Positions 21,284 to 36,200 of a stretch of DNA of 64,000 nt are shown piece by piece. Source of the DNA: Apoda limacodes (lineage: Eukaryota > Arthropoda > Insecta > Lepidoptera > Limacodidae); NCBI GenBank assembly GCA_946406115.1, contig OX291550.1:24404722-24468721 (forward strand), read 5' to 3'. The notes below the pieces were generated by a model. The model made no database searches, was not told the DNA's origin, and saw only the letters and a program-made list of their open reading frames with translations. The position numbers were made by a program, and so were the translations under genes. Numbering within the stretch: position 1 is the first letter of the stretch; every line of letters starts with the position of its first letter.

Positions 21284-24200
21284 GGTAAATATATAATTCA
21301 TGATATATAAACAAATAATAACATACATATATACTTATACTTAATCATACAGTTTTGATTCCTACGTAATTTCGTATAATATATATACTTATCATACTTA
21401 AATACACCCAGACTCAATTCAAACACAAATATTTGTCACATCAATGTTTGTCCATCCGGGAATCGAACCCACACCCTCTGCAAAGCGGCCGACCACACTA
21501 CCAACTAGGTAGCGAAGGAGTCATATATTTCAATTAATTTAAATAATATTATAATTAATTAATTTAATTTAATTTGGCTGATAATTGATGATGACGCTTA
21601 AACTGTAACAAGTGTAATGTATTTAAAACAACTATTTTCTTTTAAAATATTATATCTCTAATAATATGTATATATTTTTACTACCTACTGCATAAAGAAA
21701 TCTGCGTTACTCAAAATATTCGTGAATTTCAATCCATTTTAATTTCATTCTTCACCTGAACAGAACCAACAAAGTATAATAAATCTATTTCTTTGTACTA
21801 ATTTGCATCTGCAAAATTTGAAGTTCCTTTGTTATTATTTAGGAGGTTTGTTTACTTAAAGTCTTCTTATCTATATCATTTCTTATAAAACCGAAACAAA
21901 ATTTGACAGGAAGAAATGTTTTATTATTTACCTAGAACGCAGGAGTCTAGAGAACCGGATGTGAGATTTGTTTATAAATCTGAGAATAAACGGTCCGCTG
22001 CGTAAGGACAGGGGTGAGATAAAAACGGGGGTAAACAAGGATGCTGGAAATTATCAGTCAAGCATGTGGCGTACTAATGACGTTGTTGCGTCTCGTCAAC
22101 AAAGTCTACGTCTTAAAGTTTACAAAAAACCCTCTAAATGAAGTCATCAATTTATAAACGAACATTGATAGCAGCGATTATAGCTGGGCCATAATTTGAC
22201 CTGAATATATATTATAAAATTATACTTGACTTCATACGTTCCCACTTTTGGGGCACCGGTCTTCTTTCACTTTGGGCGATTTAGAGCATAGTTTGGACCA
22301 TTATTGGGGATTTTCAACTTCTATACATATTTTTTCGACGTATGCAGGTTTCACGCGATATTCTTCTTTACGGAAAAGATTTCTTCATGTGAACGAACGA
22401 TTTAGAATGTAATTTTAGAAAAAGATTCATTGGTACGCTTTGAGCTAGAACGCGTCGCCAAAAAAATTGAACTTTGTGAACCATAGTCCAAACATTAATT
22501 TTTTTTCTGTCACTTGTGATACTGGCTTTTGCCCGCGGCTTCGCTCGCGCTAAATTTGATTATCAGCGTGGGATTTATATACGGCATCTTCTTGATTGTT
22601 GTAAGAAACTTAGTCCACGTGGAATTTGGTTATAGTTAGTCCCGCGGAAATATTTGAATTTTCCGGTATAAAGTAGCCTATATGCTCCCGCTTCTTTAAT
22701 AACCCTTTTTACATATCAGCTCAATAATAATATTTGCACGCGATTGCGCCTGCCCTAAACTCGGTTATCGATGAAGGATTTGACTCCATGTTAATTGGTT
22801 GCTATGATGTGACGTGAAGGAGTAGTGCACCGTGGTATTGCTCACAGAAAAATGTGTTCCCGTGAGAATCGATCAGTATAAGAACTATAATGTAATACCA
22901 TTTTCCGTCCGAGAATTATTCATTGTCGATCTACAATAAATAATAAAAATAAAGTTGTAGGACAAGTCGGCTTTCTTTGTTCCGGTGATCTCCGCTTTGT
23001 CGCACCGCCTCCCTCACGAATTCCTACAACCGCGTTCCTCCACCATTAACGCTTTCTTGACTCCATTGAGAAAAAACGTGATGTAAATTACATAGAGATA
23101 CGTATTGGAAATAGTTTTGTTTTTGTTGAGTAAGCCCAATTGATTTTTTTACTACGCATTCAGTACCTAAATAAAAAAATATTAAGCCAAATGCTGCATA
23201 TTTTATACACTATATATTAAGTGGAAACAGTTTTAATAACAGAACATACCCTTAAAATCATAGATGAATATTTTCTTTACTGAGATGTTGCCTTGTATAT
23301 CTGGCGCTTAAGATGAGAGTTTTGTATTGAAATGGTCAATATAAACCCTTATTGTAAGACTTTGGTATCTGTCCGTCTATCTACGTCACAGCTGTTTTTC
23401 TTAACATTTTTTTTAAGTATTTTTATTTCGTTTTTTATTAACTCCACTAACTTATTTTTAAATGTGCTATAACTACAAATTAACAGATTTCGGATTTTTT
23501 CCTTTATCTGTCATGTAAGACCTTGATTCATGCCTAATTTCATGATTCTAGGACAACGGGAAGTACCCCATAGGTTTTGATTTGTTTGTGAATGCCAAAA
23601 TATGCGACAAAAATGTCCGTTTTTCCCGTTTGTTAACCGTGGTAGTACCACCAGTGGTACCACGGTTACTTTTTCCTTACCTTAGTTTTTTCTTACCCTA
23701 GTACCACTGTATGCGATAAATACACGTGTTTTCTTTCTTTCTTCTTTTCAACCGACTTCAAAAATAGAGGATGTTCTTAGTTTGACCTCTATGTATGAAT
23801 GAATGCATGATTGTATGTTTGTTTGAATGTATGTTTGTATGTATGTATGTTTGTCTGCGATTATCTCGCGTTTGGCTGAACCGATTTTGATGCGGTTATC
23901 TGTCTTTCTTTCTATTTTTTAACTGACTTCAAAAAAATTAGGTTCTCAGTTTGACCTGTATATTTGTATGTTTGTCCATAATTATCTTGCGTTAGGCTGA
24001 ACCGATTTTGATGCGGTTCAAATGGTCGAAAAAATCCAGGAAGGAAACAGGGGAATACTATAATTTGTATGGGGAAAAGCAGCCTGATATTTCCTCTCAA
24101 TCCTAATATTTAATTCATTGTCTATTAGTAATTTTGTGTTCATTTTTAGGCCAGTGTCATAGGACCTATTCTGTAAGTTAATACTGACTGTGAGTTCAAA

Positions 24201-27200
24201 AGATTGTTAGCCAGGATAGGCGGAAATAATATATGTATTGTACAAAATGTTTACTTGCAGATCGTACTATAAAATATAATTGTTTTAACAATCGCAATCG
24301 ATTCAATTACCTTATTACTTCAATCTAACTAAATTAACCAGAAGTGTTGCCAATAGCCGGTTCAGCATTGCATGGTCAAGCGCCACTGCAGCATTTAATG
24401 ACTTGTGTTGCCAGTGGGATGGACCTTGCACGGTTCTGTGGATAGAAAGGAAACAACCCGGATATTGCGATGTAAACACTGAGGAGTCTTGCCCGTATAT
24501 TATGGTGTTACCATAATACACCCATGGAATTGCCTGTATGGCCAGTATGTTGGTATTACATAAATATAGAAAGTATTTTCGTATCAGTAGGTTTCTTGCA
24601 CTCGCTATCACTTGAAAAAATTACATGGTGTGTGTCTTGCATAAGATCTTTGTTGAACGTGCGGTCGTTTACATAGTTGCTGTCCGAAATTTTGTTTAAA
24701 TTATGTTTATAAAAAAAACTAGTTAAACTAGTAAACTACTTGTGTCGGCTCTGAGTTGAGTTGTTGAGGGAGTAAACTGAGCTTCTTCCATAATTAAACT
24801 GAACTTCTTCCATAAGTAAAATGAGCGTTTTCCATAAGTAAAGTGAGCTTCTACCATAAGTAAACTATATAATACATAGGGCATACTAAAAGTTTTGCGG
24901 TCCTGGCCGTTCATAAAGGTTTGAATTTCGATTTATGTTTTTTTAAACATAAGAAACTCAATCATTGAATAAAGAGACATTGGCAGGAAATCGCGTGTCA
25001 ATTGTTTTTTATCACAAGTTGAAGTTCGTCGTCCGTAGCAAAAATGAAATTAGCGCGAAAAGATTTTAGGGCGATGTTTTTTTATGATTTTAAAAGTTCA
25101 TTGACTCCGCAAGACTGCGCTGCTAGTTTCGCACCTTATTTGAGCACCGTAAGGCGTTTGTACGCAGAATTTGATCGTGGCCGTGTTTCTTTCCATTAAG
25201 TTTTACACCCAGAACGTGCCATGTAAAAGTACCTAAAAAAAGAGAACACAAATCTTTAGAACACGCAGCTTAAACGTTGGAGGGGGGACACAACATTTTC
25301 GAAATTCGCAATCCATAAAGTGTTTCTAAGAAAAAACTTTCTGTTTATTGCAATCATAATCCATAAGTACCTAAGGCAAATCATAGCAAGTAAAACGTCC
25401 GTACATAAGGAGAAAAGTGTCATAATCAGCAAATAAGTAGCCATTAATGCCACCATAGGTAAGTACATTACTTAATCGAACCGGTCATGTCTGACGTTTG
25501 GGCTGCTAATGCGATATTGCAGCATTTACCATTTGCGTAGTAGAAATAACAAAAAAATAAATGTACTTTTTACATATTTGTACGGTAACAGACAATATGA
25601 AATGTGACATCAAAAGGCTATCTACACTAACGAATTACAGTTACACAAAACTTATATATCATAAAAAAGATCAGTCCAAATTAAGAGTATATTATTGCCG
25701 CGGACTGTAATGACTGCGTTGCTGGCAGCGCTGATGATGGTCAAAAGCGCGACGTACCTAGTGCAGCTCTAGGCATTCTCAGCAGAGTATCGCCAAAGAT
25801 CTGATCACAGCGTAGTTTAGCATTGCAGTGCTTGATGGATAAGATGTAATAAAGGCTTTATAGCGTGAACAGCGAGGGCTGCAATTATGACCAAGCTCGA
25901 AGGCCATAAAAGCGTAGTTCAGCGAAGCCTGAGGCCGTATTAGCGTGGCCAGCATTCCAGTTATTGCATTCCAAGGCTTGTATAGTGCTTTACTCAAACA
26001 ATAAGAGTAATTTTTATGAAACTTACTTAGAAGGTCGACTTTGATTAAAGAAGGTTGTTAAAATAATGATCACATTACAAGAATTTTTGAGTAAAATCTT
26101 TCTGCGTCTAACTATTTTATAAAACCCAACAAGAATGGATTTTCAAAAGAAATTGCTGGTGGTTACATCTTACGAGCAATGAAATTTCATACAATTTTGT
26201 TGGCCCCTATAAAACAGAACTCAACAATAATAGATTTTTAAAGTTAGTCGGTAGTTGCTAATAAAGCTCATCAGCAATGATATTTTATACAACTTTGTCG
26301 TCACCTATAATCAAGACTCAACAATAATGGATTTTCAAAGGATATTGCTGGTGGCTAAAACTCACCAGTAATGAAATTTTAACACGTTGCTAGCGCCGAG
26401 TAGCTAGAAAAGGTCGACTTTGTTGTCAAAATAATTATCACATTACAAGGATTTTTGAGTTAAAATATATTAAGTATAACAACAACCTAATAATTTTATG
26501 TGAATATAAACTCTTTGGCTATATGATTTAGCGCTCTAGAATCGCATTTGCAACAAACGTTACAAAATACCTAGGCTCTGTTCATAAACTCACTAGAGTT
26601 TTATGCTATCTCTTTCGGTACTCTAGAAAATTGTATTTGCTATCCTGCTGTCAGTGGTTAACCCGAGTAGGGTTTATGAACGCGCCTCAAGCTAATGCTC
26701 GGGGCGAGATAGCGTCTCGTAATTAATTAATGAAAGCGTTTGGAAAGGTTAAATTAATGCATATGAGGCTTGGACCACGGCTCGTAATAATAAGGATCCG
26801 AATATTTCTGAGTTAAAACGCAAATTAAATGCTGCCTCGAGGTTCAGTAAGAAAGCAACTGCCAGAGCAATATTCTAATTCATCGGCAAAATAGGTGGGC
26901 GACTTGCGAGCTATCCTTCTGGGAGTCGTGCTTTCTGGGCGCTTGCCAAAGCTGCCGAATGGAACTTTTGCCAGTCGTCGTTCCCACTACTGCAAAAGAC
27001 CGATGGTGACTTGGCCCATAGTGCTAAAGAGATGAAGGTGCTGTACCGCCTACTATACCGTGGTGCGGTAAGACCATGCCGGAAATCTCCATAACGCAGC
27101 GGGAGGTCAGGTGGGCGTTGCTTTCTCTAGACGCTCATAAGTCGAGTGGGCCAGACGGTATACCAGCAGTGGTGCTTAAGCAGTGTGCTCCTGAGTTATG

Positions 27201-30200
27201 TCCTGTACTCACGCGCCTCTTCGCGCTTTTCTACTACACTAGGCAATTTCCGTCTTCATGGAAGACTGCGAATGTGCACCCGGTGCCCAAAAAGGGCGAT
27301 AGATCAGATCCATCGAATTACAGGCCTATCGCTATTACCTCTCTCCTCTCTAAGGTGATGGAGCGTGTGATCAACACACAGCTTCTAAGATACCTAGAAG
27401 TACACGATCTGATCAGTGACCGTCAATATGGCTTTCGCCACGGTCGCTCGACTGGTGACCTTCTAGTGTATCTCACACACCGATGGGCACTAGCCATTGA
27501 GAGTCAGGGGGAGGCATTGGCATGTAGCCTGGACATAGCGAAGGCGTTCGATCGGGTCTGGCACCGGGGTCTTCTATCGAAGTTGCCATCTTACGGAGTG
27601 CCCGAGGGTTTGTGCAAATGGGTGGCTAGCATTTTTCCGGCAGACGCATACTAACCGTAGTTGACGGTAGTTGCTCTGATAGCAAGTACATTAATGCTGG
27701 TGTCCCGTAAGGCTCTGTGCTGTCTCCTACGCTGTTTCTACTGCATATCAATGACATGTTGGACATCAACAACGAGAGAGAAAACTCCATTCACTGTGGT
27801 CCCATAATTCCAGAACCCTCCCCTCTCCAACTCCAAGAGCATTGGGATCCTTGGTGTTGACATCTCCAGCGATGTTCAGTTCCGAGATCATTTACAAGAT
27901 AAGGTGCAGCTGGCGTCCAAAAAACTTGGTGTACTCAACAGAGCGAAGCAGTACTTCACGTCGGGGCAAAGGTTGTTACTTTACAATTCGCAAGTTCGGC
28001 CTATATGGAGTACTGTAGCCATCTCTGGGCAGGTGCACCCGGATACCAGCTTAGCCCTTTTGACTCGGTTCAACGACGGGCTGCGAGAATTGGCGACGAT
28101 TCCTAACTCACTTGCGGTATCGAGCCCTTAAGTCTGAGGAGAGACTTTGCCTCCCTGTGTGTGTTCTACCGCCTGTACAATGGGTTGTGTTCTGAGGAAT
28201 TGTTCGAAATGATGCCCACGGCTACTTTCTACCATCGCACCGCTCGCCAGGGAATTCATTCTCACACTTTAGAACCTAAATACTCGCGTACAGTGCGGTT
28301 TCAGAGAAACTTCCTCCCGCGAACGCTTAAGTTGTGGAATGAGCTCCCTGCCAAGGTTTTCTGCAAGGACTACAGTATGGAGTTCTTCAAGAAAGAAGTT
28401 ATTAGATTTCTGAAGGGTCGGCAACGCGCAAGTGAAACCCCTGGTGTTGCAAGCGTCCATAGACTACGGTGACCGCTTAACATCAGGCTGACCGTAAGCC
28501 TGTTTGCCACCTTAGTGGTATAAAAAAAACAAACGTTATATTTGCAATTAAATTAGAATGTCAACGATTAATCAAATGAATTTGCTAACTCATTAGATAT
28601 TATATGTTTTGATTGGAACCAAAATAATAACTTTAATCGAAGGTTATTCTCACGTATGCCTATAGATTGGATGGTATACCATCTAAGGTTTTGAATTGTG
28701 TAATCAACTTATTTTGTTTTCAATTTATACATCCTTCTTCTTATGATTTCATATTTAATTTACCGGCTAAAGTCAAACTATTTGATTGCAAATTTTATTT
28801 TAATCTTTTCCTTTTAGCAAGAGTTACATTTTAAAGACGATGATAAAAATTAAATATTGAGTAAGTACATATATCTCAAGTCATAAGGGAAGACACAGAC
28901 AGATAATTGTACACCCAGGACTAGTAACAATAAAGGCAGGAACAAATGGAAGCTCCTAGGTATAAAGCTCACCATCAGTTCACTCCTCAAGTTTAAGGAT
29001 TTCCTGAAATTTGGTTTTTATGGAGACGCATTTGGCGGTCCATATATGTTACTCCCATCTTATGTCGATCAGTCTATGTGACAATTCAACAAAGAACATC
29101 AAAACGAAAATTGATGATCTTGGTTATTTAGAAGATTTAAAAGAAGATTTATTAAAATAACTAAAAGAAGGTTTATTAAAAGAACTAAAAAAAGGTTTAT
29201 TTAAAGAACTAAAGATAAATATGACCTGTAAATATTATTTTTTTCAATTTTAAAGTGAAACTTCAATTTGTGGTTTGTACGAAATACTAATCGAGCTAGA
29301 ACAACCTGCTCGAGGCCTTTTTTTCCTTTTGAAACAAAGCTATTTATTAATGTGGTCAACAGAAAATTGTTATAAATAAGAAACAACATTGGAAAGTGTG
29401 GCCACTGGTTAATGTACCGGTAGATTAAAATAAATAAATAAATATTAATTTCAGTCCGTGGACCATAATGTGTTAGAAAATTTCGACCGGGGGATCCACC
29501 TTCGGGTTCGAGACTGACGCCGGTCGAAGGGACGCCCCCGAGAGCGACAACCCAAGCCGAGGCTTCCCCCGCGGGAAGCCCTTGAGCGTTGGGCGCTATA
29601 TGGGCTGAGTCTCCTTAAGAGTCTCGCCCCAAAAGTCCGGTGAAGCAGTAATGGCTGCAACAGCCAACTGCATAGTCAGCTCAGAAAAAAAAAACACCGG
29701 GGGATTCCTGAATCCGGCTGCATAAAGTATCGGCCTTGGCTTACATTATTTTTATTTTTATGAATGAAAATTGGCTAACTTCGTTCAACAAGGACTGCAC
29801 GATCAAATACATCGCGATGCAGAGAGGCCACAAATAAGAAGCCTATATACCAGGCTCTTAATTTACCTACAGTAGCCAACTAGGATAAAATACGATGAAA
29901 ATTGTGGGTACATAGGTAAATGTTTGCAAAATTCACAGAATATATTGCTGTTTTGCTAAAATACCAACGCTAATTACAATTATTCAAAATCGAACTAATA
30001 TAAGCGGGTACATGGTAAGTTTTAACAAATCACTAATATTTTTTAAACAGTTGAGTTTCTTGCTGGCTCTTTTAGGTTGTAACTAACAAGTATTATCAAC
30101 AACACAACAAAATAAAATAATCTATTAAAATCAATAATAAATAAATATTTCGGTTTAAGTAAGTATCTAATTTTTCCATCACATAATTAATTTCAGACAA

Positions 30201-33200
30201 ATCTTAAAAACTTCATCCTTGTAAATAGATTAGTTTTGATTGCTTTGTTATAGCTTACCATAAAAATACCTAGTAAAAATATTACATATTTACGGACTGT
30301 ACCTACTGTGCTATGATCAAAATTGTTTTACGCTCCCAAATGTTCGTTTTGTAAGAAAATACTGAGGTCTCAACTTAAATGGTATATTTGAGAACACGAT
30401 GAGCTCAGCTCAGTTTTTAACAGTTAAATAGCAGTTTTGCCACTAATATGGTATTGTCAAAGGTGCGCGGTGCACGCGTCCGGCAGATGATACCATGATA
30501 TTTGAGATGGGCAGGTGTATTAGTGTTCTTGGAGCTGGTGATCCAACAGCCATGCGGCAGGTTGAACAAGATACTTGTGTGTACAATCAATGGTTATTTT
30601 ATTTATAAATTACTAGCTTCTGCCCGCGGTTTCAACCGCCCTAAATACGGTTATCGATGAAGGATTTTAACGACAACTCCTCAATTATAGAAAAGAAAAA
30701 ATCGACTTACACTTGATTAATATGAATATGCAAGTTTTTATAAGTAAAAGTCGCTTAGCTTCTTAAAATATTATCTGCCTACATTGATAAGTGAAGTTTA
30801 CCGTGGACCCGCGCTTACAAATTGTGAATCCTCATTTTTTTTGTCACGCCAACGTAGACCGTCGAGTCTCTCGAGCCCCTGGACCACTTTGGCAACTACT
30901 GTGTAAATAGTTTCAAAATATATTTTAAGTTAGGTACTTAATAAAATATTATCTATTCTGTACAAAGTCTAATACAATACTAACACCCCTTTTTATTTAT
31001 TACCTTTGATACTACTGCATTATATTATTTGTGGCTTAAGGTTGAGTCTCTGAGAATCCTTTTATAAGTTTATAAGTACGGAATCTAAGGTAAAATCGCT
31101 GGTAGGTATACCCGTAGGATTGTTTTTTTAAGTATGTCTAATCGTGTGTAGGCAACTACCTATTTCTACTGTGTTGGTGTTGTGTACCTGGTGTATTTGG
31201 TGTGTGTGTGTGTGTGTGTGTGTGGGGGTCTGTGTGTGTGTGTGTGTGTGTGTGTATCTTTTGTGTGCTGCGTGGCGGTATAACGTGCTTGGCATTGCAA
31301 GGTGAACGGGTAGGGACCGACACGTCCTTCGAGCTCGCTGTGCAAGGCCAAGATGACTGACCTCTCCTTCGTATAGGTATACTTACAACCGGGCAAATAT
31401 AATGTAGAAGTATTCTATCTCTTCTTTTTTTTACGAAGTGTAAATATTTTACTAGAAACATTTGATATAAAATATATCATGTCGATGGAATTCACGTCGT
31501 TTGTTATTTCCAAATTACATTTTCTTACATAAATATTTTAGAAAATTGTTTATAGGGATGCAAACTTTATAAACAATCATAAACATACAAAAAAAAAAAA
31601 CTAGCTTTTGGATACAGCTTTAAAAATATAAAAAAATCAATTTTTAACATTTTCACCTTAATGCAAATACTTTTGTGTCTATTTTTATATAGATATCTTC
31701 GACTATTGTCCGCTCTAAATTCGGTTATCGGTAATTATAAACTGACTAACACTTGCCGTTTTCAAGTAGCCAATGTCCTTCCCCGGGACTCAAACTATCT
31801 CCATGCCAAATTTCATCTTAATCGGTACAGCGGCGCGATTTAAGCGTGAAGACGTAACATTTTTCAACTTTCGCATTAATAGGTATATATTATATGATAA
31901 TATTTATATAGATTTATACACCATGTATATAAACAACTTATGATACCTAACTCTATTAAGTCAAAGGAACATTGAAACGTATTTAATCACTTATTTAATT
32001 AACTATTTATGTCTAAAATAAAACTCTTTTTATTCCTTGAAGTTATCTTTATTTGTGTATAACTGCAGGCTTGTATTGTAACGCCATTAACGCCTTATTT
32101 ATTATTTTTTAGTTTTTTTAGTTATCTGATATAGGAAGCTCTCAGGTAAGTACACAACAAAAAACACAAAATTTTTGTTGCTGATTTCGGTAAATTCCTT
32201 GACATAAACCTTAACGAACATAACCACGCAAAAAGTAATCTATATGCCCTTGTAATAAAGGTCGTTACAATGTAACGCAACTGGTAGCAGGAATTTTTTT
32301 ATGCTATTCTATAAATGGGAGATACTTAAGGTCGTCTGATATAATATTGGACCTTTGCCTGTATTTTTACTACTCCGTCTATCAATTACTTCAAGTTGCT
32401 TGTTTGACATTTTACATTAGAAGATTCATAAATAAATTCAATAATATTTTTAATCTATGTATTATAAAATATTTTAAATAAGAAGATAAGATGTGTTCTT
32501 TTACTGAACTATTTACCGTGGCTCTGCCGAAAATCATTGCGGTTCAGTGACGGAATTTAAGAAAAAGAAACAAATGTAAGAGCCACCTCAAAGTTAAATT
32601 TCTTTTACAACTTTTCGGATCGAAATTATTTTTTAATTTTTTTTTATTGTCAATATTTATTTAGTATGCAACAGACATCACTAAAGTAAAAGAAAGTCGA
32701 ATGAAATTTGCGAAAAAAATGCCTAAAACCACTTGTTTTCCGTGAGAGCATTCTCACTTTAGATTAATTAAAATAATTTATATTTTTTTCTTACATTTTA
32801 AGCATTAAAAATATGATGAATATAGTATATTATAATAACAAACTGATATATAAAAAGTTAACTCTCAATAGGTTTTCCAATCAGGTGCATTGGATAACCT
32901 ACCTATTTAACAGTAACAGATAGGGTGTTACTGTAGAAATCAAAATATATAAGTTTTTCAGTTTTTCGCCGCATCTAAGTTTAATCCCAACCAGTGTTGC
33001 TAAATAGTTTGATTGAATATTAATTATAAAATTATTAGAACTTCTACCTTTTAATGATATTTATTATTAAACGCTTCTGTGTCATGGAATATTTTTACCG
33101 CTTATTACTCATTGTTTTTTGTTATTTCCTCAATCTGGTTAAACATAAACAAAACAAGGAAAACACTGATTTATATGGGAACTCGGTTTACTAACAGTGG

Positions 33201-36200
33201 CAACACTATATATTCTCATTCGTTATTTATTAGGAAATCCCGGTATTACTGTGTATTAAACTTATCTGACCTGGTGGTTAAAAAACAAAACTACAGTCGC
33301 CGTATTAAAATGGTGAGAACTTAACCGACGCTAGCGACAATATACCAGGTCACAAAAGTTTGTTGCACTATACGTCTTTTTTCCACCAGTTGGTTTTGTA
33401 TATTTAGTTAGCCTATCCTTTGAATTAATGATTACGAATACTGTATTGTGCACGACTGCGGTCTCATTATTATTATTTTTGTACTCAACGGGTCATCATT
33501 GCGGAAAACATATAAATATATTTTTATTTAAATACTAGTTTTACTCCGTGACTTTGTCGATTAACCTAAATTTTGGAATTCTCATTAAAATTACATCCCC
33601 AATTTTGCACTCTAGGGGATGATTTTTAAAACACTAAAACACGTCAAACTTAATATTCAACTTAAAAGCCAAATACCAATTTTTATACATTTTGTCTAAA
33701 AAAAAACGGATTCCATACAAACTTCCAACTCTCATTTTACCACCTAACCCCTTTAGGTTAAATTATAATTATAAGTAAATTTGAAAGTTCTTGTCTTATT
33801 GCTCACTAACGTTATAACGGTAACCTCTGTGCAGAATTTCAACTTTAAATCCACCTAGACATTAGTTAAGTTGTGATCGGCATAGTTCAGATGAGAGACC
33901 CAAATCAGACCTGTACCCTTTTGTCTAACCTACTGCCTTAAATGGACTACTATGTAAACCACACCCCACTAGAGATATTGACACAGATGACTTTGCCATT
34001 ATTGCCAAATCTTATGATAATTTGAGGAAGGTTTACTCTGTTTTGTTGAGTTTTGAAATTTTTAAAAAATAAAAAGGTTATGCAAAACTTCTTATTTAGT
34101 TTAATAATATTATAAAGAGGAAAGATTTATTGTTTGTATTGAATAGGATCCGAAACTACTGGACGGATTTGAAAAATTCTTTTACCGTTAGAAGCCGACA
34201 TTATCCCTGATGAACATAGGCTACTTTTTACCGCGGGAAAATGCTTCATTCCTACGGGAAAACGGGTATAGTTAAAATTATCCTTCCTTACTTATCTTTT
34301 TCGCATAATTTCTAAACGACCGAACTGATTAGGTTAAAATTTTATATGGGTATTTCGATGGTTTCTTGAATGATTTAAAATACAACATTGGATCCGGTAG
34401 GTGGCGCTGTATGTCAACTACTAAACGGCTTGACCGATTGGGTTAAAATTTTGTATGTGTATTTCCTTGGTTCAATAGACACGAATGTATTATGCCATTA
34501 AAGAGGAAAGATTTGATTGTTTGTTTTTTTTCTATATTTGAGGAGTTGCTGTACGCCGATAATGAAATTTAGGGCAGGCGAAGCCGCTGGTAGAAGCTAG
34601 TTTAGTATAAAGATGATTGTAAACATTGAAGGACGTTTTATTTCTACATTGTATTATAATAATTCGTGAGAAGCAGGTTCCGTAATCATACTTAAACATT
34701 TTTAATTAGGAACCTTAATTAAATTATTACATAATCTTCATTAGCCTATATTTTTTAAATAAATCTAGAACCTTGGACAGGTTCCAAAAGGTATTATTAA
34801 TTTAAAAAAAATCACGTAGTCTATGGACGCTTGCCGCTTCAGGAGTGTTGCCGACCTTTAAAAAATCTAATAACTTCTTTCTTGAAGAACCCCATACTCT
34901 ATTAAAAACCTAATATTAAAAACTTTAAGAGGAAATATCCCAACCTAGCCAATGCAAATATAGGTATTTGAAAAACACTTGCTGTCGCACTAGTACCCGG
35001 TCCAAAAACGGATGTGCGATAGGGACAACTGCGCCTCGGGCTATTTTTCGTAGTCGTAATTATCAAAATCGGGGTATCGTATTCCCCACTTTCCTTTTCC
35101 AACTCTTAACCAAATTTAATAAAAATTACTTTACCTTGAAGGTAATAAATTATTCCGTGTCTGTATGTTTTTTTTTTTAAATTAGTGGTCTTATTTGTAT
35201 AGTCTAAAGATGTCATAAAAAACAGGGTTTTTTTTTGGATTTTTGCAGGGCCCGAATTTTTTATTGGAATGCCATCTAAAAAAAGCAAGACATACAGACA
35301 TAGTTATTGTGTATATTTATCTTATATGAAAAAAATAACAGCTCTAATGGCACAACTCAGGGAGGAAACAGGGGAATACGTTTGTATGGGGAAAAACAGC
35401 GGGATATTTCCTCTTAAGTATTTCTTACCTCCTGTTGTTGTACCTACTTGGACCTCGTCTGTCTGGCCTAATGTCTTCTAAGGGGACCTAAGGGAGCCCT
35501 AAATTACAACTTAAACAAGAGAGGACACATACCTATTTCTAGGGACAGGATCTAACTTAAAACAACAAATATATAAAGGGTTAACCTTTATGTGTCGTAC
35601 CCTTGTGTGGTCGTACAAAAGTTTCACTTGGCCCTCACAAAACATGCTTAAACCACAAAAACTAACGCAGTGCCTACATAAGGTATAAGCGTTTTATATA
35701 TAAATTTATCTTAATCAAACATTTATTTTTTTAGGTTATTTTGAATCATAGATAACATGACGGCCACACAGTATATATAATGCAAGAAACACGCGCCGTT
35801 CGTAAGGCGCGTTCCAGTTAACAAAGCGGGCCGAAACACATACACTAAGTATAATTTAAGTACAATCGCATTGGTCGCACATTTACCATTTGCCTATATT
35901 TTCCCAAGATTTATAATAAATGCGATTACGCATTAGTGCAGTTATGATAAAGTAAAAGGAAAGTTTGTTTTATGAGCTGCATTATGATTCTAAAAGCGAT
36001 GCAACAAGTCAGCATGAGCGATTGTGTTGAAAAAAAATAATAGATACATATATGATTTAGTGCATACCGAGTATAAAGTATGAACTAATTAAAATAAATA
36101 ACTTAACTTGGAGTTTACAATCAGTCGGTCTTATCGCTTGTAAGTGATTTCCACCAGAAAACCTTTGGTTAGATAGTAAATAGATAACTAAATTAATACC

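Noticed and set aside
31156..31461. Open frames with long HT/TH repeats
   Set aside because: They are read through the (TG)n microsatellite and have no other protein-like content.
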